From NCBI GenBank assembly GCA_947471035.1, contig CANIWJ010000008.1, positions 1 through 55,719 on the forward strand: 55,719 nt of DNA, written 5' to 3'. The notes below the pieces were generated by a model. It had not been told where the DNA came from. It searched no databases and saw only the letters and a list, made by a program, of their open reading frames with translations. Positions within the stretch are counted from its first letter, which is position 1. Each line of letters begins with the position of its first letter. Made by a program: the position numbers and the translations under genes. This stretch comes from Verrucomicrobiota bacterium (GTDB taxonomy: Bacteria; Verrucomicrobiota; Verrucomicrobiia; Opitutales; Opitutaceae). Positions 49,402-55,719 of the stretch are shown one piece after another.

Positions 49402-50769
49402 TCAGGCCGCGCCAGGGTTCAACTTACGCTCGGTCAACGGCAGCATGACGCCGCGCCGGAACAGCGTTACCTGCCCCGTGCTCGACGAAACCACGATGCT
49501 CACGCAGTCCGTCGCCACGCTCACCGCCGCCGCCGCCGCGTGCCGGCTGCCCAGACCGCTCGGCAACACGTGGTCGCTGTCCGCCGCCTGCAAGAGACTG
49601 CCCGCCGACGAGACCGTGCCGTCGCCGCGAATGACGAAAGCCCCGTCGATGGAGGAAAACTCCTTCACCGTCTCGTCCATGAACGGATTCAAAATATTCC
49701 GGTCCTCGTCCTTGTAACCGTAAAACGGGTTCAGCACCAGCGGCTTGGTCAGACGCTCAACCCGCGCGGTGTCGCCGACCACGAAGAGGCAGCCCACCGG
49801 CTTGCCCTCACGACCCTCGACCCCGAGCTCCATCGCGATGCCAATCACGCGCTCCAGCACCTCGGGTTTCACGTCGGCGGGCAGCAGATCGGCGTGGCCG
49901 CCCAGCAGAGTTTGAAACTCACGCTCCACGTCCACGATCACCACCGTATCGAACTGATTGCTACCCGCCAGACCGCCGACGCAGCAGATGCGGTCGTTGA
50001 AGGAAATGATGCCGCGGGTTAGCGCCACAAACATCGCGCTGCGCAGCTGGGCCATGCGCTGGGTGGAAAACGAACGCACCTGCACCACCTGCACTGCCCG
50101 GTCGGCGGCGGATTCGTCGTCGAGCTCCACGTGGTTACGCGTCACCAGAATGGTTTTGGCCTTGGGAAACCACGCGCCGGGCTCGATGCCGCCCACGAAG
50201 GTATCGCCAAAAACCATGATGGCCCGGCACACCGCGCCGCGCGCCACCCGGTCGGCCTCGCGAATCATCAGGCGGTTGATGCGGTTTTGCTGCGCATGCA
50301 CCGGTCGGGCGAGCAATCCACTCACCCCCGCCACCAAGCGGTCGTGCAAGTCGCCCAAGGTCGGCGCGCCCACCAAACTGGCCACTAATTCAGGCTCCTT
50401 CACCAGCCGGGCCACCGTGGCCAGCACTTGCAGGTAATCGCGCGCCCGCTCGTCGGCCAGGAGCAGTATGATCAAATGCGCGCGTTCGCCCTCCAGCGTG
50501 CCCTCGTGCACGATGCCCTCGCGGCTGCGCCCGATCACCAGCACGTAGCGCCGGGGCATTTTTACCCGCACATGCGGCATGGCCACGCCGTTGCCCAAGT
50601 AAGTGGTCATCGTGCTCTCGCGCTGGAGCAGCCCGCGCAACAAAGCATCGCGTCGTAAATCAGAGAAACACGCGGCGGCGTTTTCCAATAACTCGTTCAG
50701 GGCGCCTTTGAGGTCATGCGCACGCAACTCGACGAAACGGTTGCGGGCGATGTGACGTTCGAGACGCAT
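49402..50769 (-). CDS. PTS-EIIA-like domain fused to a DisA_N/diadenylate-cyclase-like domain
   Basis: The 455-aa protein begins with a PTS EIIA type-2-like domain (about residues 10-150), with the phosphohistidine region GNGVAMPHVRVK (H66). A middle region follows (~160-300). The C-terminus (~312-455) is a DisA_N-type domain with the DGA motif at D375-G376-A377 and the RH pair at R409-H410. The third arginine of the usual RHR is alanine (SRHAAAAA). Diadenylate cyclases make c-di-AMP from two ATP, so activity is plausible but the motif change leaves doubt. No membrane segment is seen. It is 71 bases downstream of nuoA on the same strand. Confidence 0.83.
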   Translation of the reverse strand: MRLERHIARNRFVELRAHDLKGALNELLENAAACFSDLRRDALLRGLLQRESTMTTYLGNGVAMPHVRVKMPRRYVLVIGRSREGIVHEGTLEGERAHLIILLLADERARDYLQVLATVARLVKEPELVASLVGAPTLGDLHDRLVAGVSGLLARPVHAQQNRINRLMIREADRVARGAVCRAIMVFGDTFVGGIEPGAWFPKAKTILVTRNHVELDDESAADRAVQVVQVRSFSTQRMAQLRSAMFVALTRGIISFNDRICCVGGLAGSNQFDTVVIVDVEREFQTLLGGHADLLPADVKPEVLERVIGIAMELGVEGREGKPVGCLFVVGDTARVERLTKPLVLNPFYGYKDEDRNILNPFMDETVKEFSSIDGAFVIRGDGTVSSAGSLLQAADSDHVLPSGLGSRHAAAAAVSVATDCVSIVVSSSTGQVTLFRRGVMLPLTERKLNPGAA

Positions 50770-50840
50770 GAGTTAGAGAGAAACGGACCGAGATAAAATC
50801 AACCGAGAGCGGCCAGCCAGGGCCGCGACCAATAAAAAAC

Positions 50841-51221
50841 TTATTTCTCCCACTCGAGTGCACCCTTTTTAACTTCGTAAAAAAGGCCCAGCACCAGCAC
50901 GCCGAAAAAGAACCCGATGGGAGCCAAAATCGAAATATTATTGGCCAGGAAATCGCGATAAATGAACGACCAGGGAATCAAGAAAACCACCTCGATATCG
51001 AACAGGATAAAGAGCATGGCGGTGACGTAAAACTTCACCGAGAAACGGGTGTGCACGATGCCCTCGGCCTTGATGCCGCACTCGTAGGCGGTGTCGGTGA
51101 TGGCGGTCTTTTTCTGAGCGCGCTGCCCGAGCAAATGGCTGACACCGACGATCAAGCACGCCAAACCTGCGGCGAGAATGAGCTGGATAAGAATAGGTGC
51201 GAAGTCGGCGGCGGTCGTCAT
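50841..51221 (-). CDS. nuoA: NADH-quinone oxidoreductase subunit A, isolated
   Basis: The 126-aa protein has three hydrophobic helices and the NuoA/NdhC signatures YECGIKAEG and RFSVKFYVTAMLFILFDIEVVFL, so it is a membrane subunit of complex I. The extension to 51260 adds 13 residues without family match; the ATG at 51221 is preferred. Unusually, nuoB does not follow on the same strand: the next gene downstream is the EIIA-DAC fusion. The rest of complex I would have to be elsewhere. Confidence 0.93.
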   Translation of the reverse strand: MTTAADFAPILIQLILAAGLACLIVGVSHLLGQRAQKKTAITDTAYECGIKAEGIVHTRFSVKFYVTAMLFILFDIEVVFLIPWSFIYRDFLANNISILAPIGFFFGVLVLGLFYEVKKGALEWEK

Positions 51222-51310
51222 GCGGAACAGTAGGTAAGGGCGAAAGAGCACAGCGAGCACGCCGCGTCCGCAAGGGTGTTTTTAATGCAGCACAAAGGGA
51301 TTTTACCTGC

Positions 51311-52384
51311 TCACGGCACTCCCACCGGTTTCACCGCCACCGGCTCGGCCCCGAGCCGCGAACCCACGCCCAGGGTCTCGGCGAATTCCAAGGTGCGAAT
51401 CTCGGGGCTGATCGGCTCAAAACCCGTCTCGCGCCGGGCCTGATTGATCCGGGTTAACATCAGGGAATCCATCTGCACCGGATCGGTGCCCAGCCAGAGC
51501 CGGGGGTCGCCGCGGGTGTAGAGCGCATTGTAGCCGGGGCCGCCCACGAATTGCCACTGCTCCAAGGTCGCAAGGGTAAACGCCCACGTCTGGCGCAGTT
51601 CGGGGATCGCCGCCATCTCCGCCACCGCCGCCGGGGCGCTGCGCGTGCTGCGGAAAAACCGCGAGGTGTTCGACGCGTTCCAGAGCGTGGCATTAACAAG
51701 CGCGCCATTTACGCCAAGTGCCTCGTGGTCGGTGTAAACCGGCAAGTTGATCCAAAAATCGGCCTCCAAAAAAAGCGGCGTGGCGAGGAAACTCTTGCGG
51801 TCCGCATCCCGATCTCCCTTGGGCGTGGTCACACCCGGACGGTCCAGATCGAAGTCCGGGGCCATGTCCTGTCGACCCGACAAAATCGGATCGAAACGCG
51901 AGGGTAACGGACTGTCATAAAACCAGACCGGGTCGTAAAACCGCCCCGATTCCAGCACGAAAAACGGATGCCCGGCAAAGGGCGGTGCCAACCTCGGATC
52001 ATTAGGCAAGTAACCGGTCAGGCGCAGGCGCAGTTGATTGAGCCCGACCAGAAAGATGTTTTCCCGCGTATAGCCGCGCCGCATCAGCGCCTCGATCACC
52101 GCCCGCACCAGCGGTTTCGGGGTCGCCAGGCCTGGGCCGGACTCGGCGTAGATTTTGAGCCCCACCTTGGCTTTTTCACCGGGCGTCAGCCGTCGTCCCG
52201 CCTTGGCCTCAAACTCGCGAAACAGCGCCTCGACCGGACCGGCATACCGATCCGGGCTGGACATCGCCGGGCTCGCCCCCGCCGGTAAGGGCGACAACGC
52301 GACCTCCCAAAGCGTCTGCGCACGCGGCGCAACGACACCGGCTAAGAGAAAACCAAGGAGAGAAAACAGGACTCGTTTAAACAT
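51311..52384 (-). CDS. Secreted DUF362-like protein
   Basis: The 357-aa protein starts with a hydrophobic signal segment (VLFSLLGFLLAGVVAPRAQT). The mature region has VGLKIYAESGPGLATPKPLVRAVIEALMRRGYTRENIFLVGLNQ, resembling the DUF362 family, whose biochemical role is not established. A long variable middle and a C-terminus without recognisable cofactor motifs follow. The upstream frame to 52612 would overlap dnaG and is not credible; the ATG at 52384 is used. It is divergent from dnaG with 61 bases between. Confidence 0.75.
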   Translation of the reverse strand: MFKRVLFSLLGFLLAGVVAPRAQTLWEVALSPLPAGASPAMSSPDRYAGPVEALFREFEAKAGRRLTPGEKAKVGLKIYAESGPGLATPKPLVRAVIEALMRRGYTRENIFLVGLNQLRLRLTGYLPNDPRLAPPFAGHPFFVLESGRFYDPVWFYDSPLPSRFDPILSGRQDMAPDFDLDRPGVTTPKGDRDADRKSFLATPLFLEADFWINLPVYTDHEALGVNGALVNATLWNASNTSRFFRSTRSAPAAVAEMAAIPELRQTWAFTLATLEQWQFVGGPGYNALYTRGDPRLWLGTDPVQMDSLMLTRINQARRETGFEPISPEIRTLEFAETLGVGSRLGAEPVAVKPVGVP

Positions 52385-52445
52385 GATGAACAGGCGCAGT
52401 CCTTGACAGAGCATGGGCCGGGCCGAAAGTGCAAACCCCGCCTCG

Positions 52446-54371
52446 ATGCCGCGCCTCAAAGACAGCTGCAAACAAGACCTCAAACTGCGCATCAACATCG
52501 TTGACGTGGTCTCCCGTGTCGCCACCCCGCGCCGGGCCGGGGGCAGCAAGTTCAAGGCTCTCTGCCCCTTCCACCAGGAAAAATCGCCGTCCTTCCACTT
52601 CGACGCCGACAAGGGTTTCTACAAATGCTTCGGCTGCGGAAAGTCGGGCGACATCTTCTCTTTTGTCCAAGAAACCGAGGGGCTAAACTTCACCGAAGCG
52701 GTCGAGGCCCTCGCCCAGCGTTTCAACGTCGCCCTGGAATACGAAGAAGGCGCCGGCGGCCCCTCGCGTGAAGAGCGTTCGCTGCGTCAGGAGCTTTTCG
52801 ATCTACACGAATTCGCCACCGACCACCTACATCAGGCCTTCAAGGGCACCGGCGACTCCGCCACCTGGATGCGCGATTATTGGACCCGCGACCGGCGTTT
52901 CAGTCCCGAACTGGCCGAGGAGTTCAAAATCGGTCTCGCCGACCCCACCGGCTCCGGCCTCGGCGCGGCCTTGTTACGAAAAAAGTTTTCCGAAGCCGCC
53001 CTGCGCCAGTGCGGCCTATTCTTCATTTACGAGGACCAGCTGCTCACCGTCGGCGCGCTCCGCCCCCGCTTCCGCGGCCGCCTGATGATCCCGATTCGCG
53101 ACCACCAGGGCCGCGTGGTCGCCTTCACGGCCCGCCAAACCAAGCTCACCCCGGAGGACGACCCGGCCCGCGAAGCCAAATACGTTAACTCGCCCGAGAC
53201 CCCGATTTTCACCAAGGGCAACCTGCTCTTTAACCTCGACCGCGCTCGCGCCCACGCCGGCGACGGAAAACCCTTCGTGATGGTCGAGGGCCAGCTCGAC
53301 GCGCTGCGCTGCTGGTCGGTCGGCCTCAAAACCGCCATCGCCCCCCAAGGCACGTCAATCACCGAAGGACAACTCCAGCTCCTGCGCCGTTACCACACCG
53401 AGCTCGAATGCTTTTTCGACAGCGACGGCGCCGGCCAAAAAGCCGCCCTGCGCCTGCTTCCCCTCGCGCTCAAAACCGGCATCGAGGTGCGTTTCCTCAC
53501 CCTCGCCGGCGAGGGCAAGCTCGATCCCGACCTGCTCTTCTTGGAAAAAGGCCTCGCCGGTTACGACGAAGTCAAAGCCGCCTCATTCGGTGGTATGCAG
53601 TTCATGCGCCGCTACATCCTGCCCGACGCACGCTCCGCCACCGCCGAAAAAACCCAAGGCGCGGTCCGCGAGATCTATGGAGTCATCGCCGCCGCCGAAT
53701 CCGAACTGCTCCGCAAACGCCTGCTCGGCGAAATCGCCCCCGCACTCGGCGCTCTCCAGGTCACTCCCGATGTCTTCGAGCGCGATTTCGCCCAATTTCT
53801 CGCCCGCGGCGGCCGCGCCTCCGGTGGCTCATCCGGAAGTGCCTCCTCCGCCCCGTCCTCTGGCACCTCTTCCGCCTCGAATACTGGCTCTCCGCTCTCC
53901 GCCCCCGGCTCCCCGCTCGAAGACGACCCCGCCGCCCCCGAGCGCGATCTCCTTCTGCTCGTTCTGCATTTCGAGGCCTTGGGCAAACCCCTCGCCGCCG
54001 GCTGCCCGCACGACTGGATCGACCAACGCATGCCATCCGGCGCGCTCTTAAACCGTTTCCTTGCAGAATTTTCCGAAAACCAGTGGCCAGGGCGCGACCA
54101 CCTCGACAGTCTGCTCGAAACCGATGCCGAGCGCTCCTTGGTCGCCTCCCTCCTTTTCGAAGCCCCCAAAATCGACGACCCCGCCAAAGTCGCCGTCGAA
54201 GGACTGAATCGCCTCCGCACCCGCGCACTCACTCCGCGCCTGCGACAAATAGACCTCAAGTTGGCCGAGGCTTCGACCGATAGCACTATTGACGCTTCCA
54301 CCTTGCTCAAAGAACGCTCCGAACTTCAACGCCGCCTGCGCTCCCCCCTTGCGCTCGCCGCCGTCGCCTGA
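52446..54371 (+). CDS. dnaG: DNA primase
   Basis: The 641-aa primase has an N-terminal CHC2 zinc finger (CPFHQEKSPSFHF followed by CFGCGKSGDIF). The RNA-polymerase core and TOPRIM domain (VEGQLDALRCWSVGL, FFDSDGAGQKAALR) follow. A low-complexity Gly/Ser/Pro linker (about residues 456-496) precedes the C-terminal helicase-binding region. An ATG at 52413 would add 11 residues; MPRLKDSCKQDLKLR at 52446 fits the family's N-terminus better. The sigma factor gene follows after 63 bases, recalling the macromolecular synthesis operon, but rpsU is not found before it. Confidence 0.96.
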   Translation: MPRLKDSCKQDLKLRINIVDVVSRVATPRRAGGSKFKALCPFHQEKSPSFHFDADKGFYKCFGCGKSGDIFSFVQETEGLNFTEAVEALAQRFNVALEYEEGAGGPSREERSLRQELFDLHEFATDHLHQAFKGTGDSATWMRDYWTRDRRFSPELAEEFKIGLADPTGSGLGAALLRKKFSEAALRQCGLFFIYEDQLLTVGALRPRFRGRLMIPIRDHQGRVVAFTARQTKLTPEDDPAREAKYVNSPETPIFTKGNLLFNLDRARAHAGDGKPFVMVEGQLDALRCWSVGLKTAIAPQGTSITEGQLQLLRRYHTELECFFDSDGAGQKAALRLLPLALKTGIEVRFLTLAGEGKLDPDLLFLEKGLAGYDEVKAASFGGMQFMRRYILPDARSATAEKTQGAVREIYGVIAAAESELLRKRLLGEIAPALGALQVTPDVFERDFAQFLARGGRASGGSSGSASSAPSSGTSSASNTGSPLSAPGSPLEDDPAAPERDLLLLVLHFEALGKPLAAGCPHDWIDQRMPSGALLNRFLAEFSENQWPGRDHLDSLLETDAERSLVASLLFEAPKIDDPAKVAVEGLNRLRTRALTPRLRQIDLKLAEASTDSTIDASTLLKERSELQRRLRSPLALAAVA

Positions 54372-54434
54372 TAGCCTGCTCGTTTTTCGCCTCTCCACGC
54401 CTTCCCATTTCCGCCCTCCGCCCGCCCACTTCCT

Positions 54435-55719
<1,285 letters not shown>

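Overview
The window is a high-GC, gene-dense bacterial chromosome segment of about 42 protein genes and one tRNA. No insertion sequence, prophage or CRISPR array was seen. The gene mix points to a Verrucomicrobiota genome, most likely Opitutales/Opitutaceae: an exosortase with a PEP-CTERM-type substrate, a MamK-like actin, a three-gene sdhCAB with one large cytochrome subunit, dnaG directly followed by rpoD, and almost no Shine-Dalgarno sequences. This placement is inference from gene content; no rRNA or other taxonomic marker was compared.

Layout. 1-5.3 kb: carB, purU and a membrane-anchored YfgM/TPR-like protein, with hairpin terminators after carB and the YfgM-like gene. 5.4-8.1 kb: tRNA-Pro(UGG), a membrane LysM protein, a Nudix hydrolase and a PaaK-like adenylate-forming enzyme. 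8.4-12.1 kb: sdhC-sdhA-sdhB. 12.1-15.5 kb: a possible small ORF, lysA, and a WD40/PepSY pair. 15.7-17.4 kb: an uncharacterised 173-aa protein and a MamK-like actin. 17.4-23 kb: an HTH plus metallo-beta-lactamase-fold protein with altered metal ligands, then an exosortase-EpsI fusion, its likely PEP-CTERM substrate and a TPR protein. 23-25.7 kb: an exported triple-RidA protein divergent from a Tat-exported amino-acid-oxidase-like flavoprotein. 25.7-30.7 kb: a PAS histidine kinase, a second HTH-MBL protein with canonical ligands, a Gfo/Idh oxidoreductase and a cysteine desulfurase. 30.8-34.5 kb: a cyclophilin, then an ABC permease (two fused halves) and its ATPase. 34.5-37.6 kb: thrC, a small toxin-antitoxin-like pair whose toxin is frameshifted, and a substrate-binding lipoprotein gene interrupted by an amber codon. 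37.6-43.7 kb: two large hybrid histidine kinases. 43.8-48.7 kb: serA-plsY-hom-lysC on the minus strand. 48.8-52.4 kb: an HD hydrolase, a PTS-EIIA/diadenylate-cyclase-like fusion, an isolated nuoA and a secreted DUF362-like protein. 52.4-55.7 kb: dnaG and the first 428 codons of rpoD.

Functional themes. lysC, hom, thrC and lysA lie in three places in one window and together cover much of aspartate-family amino-acid synthesis. The most interesting accessory pieces are the exported oxidase/RidA pair, the MamK-like actin with its unknown partner, the exosortase locus, the EIIA-DAC fusion, the pair of HTH-MBL paralogues (one with altered ligands), a 9-nt-periodic inverted repeat between serA and plsY, and two disrupted genes within 1 kb of each other.
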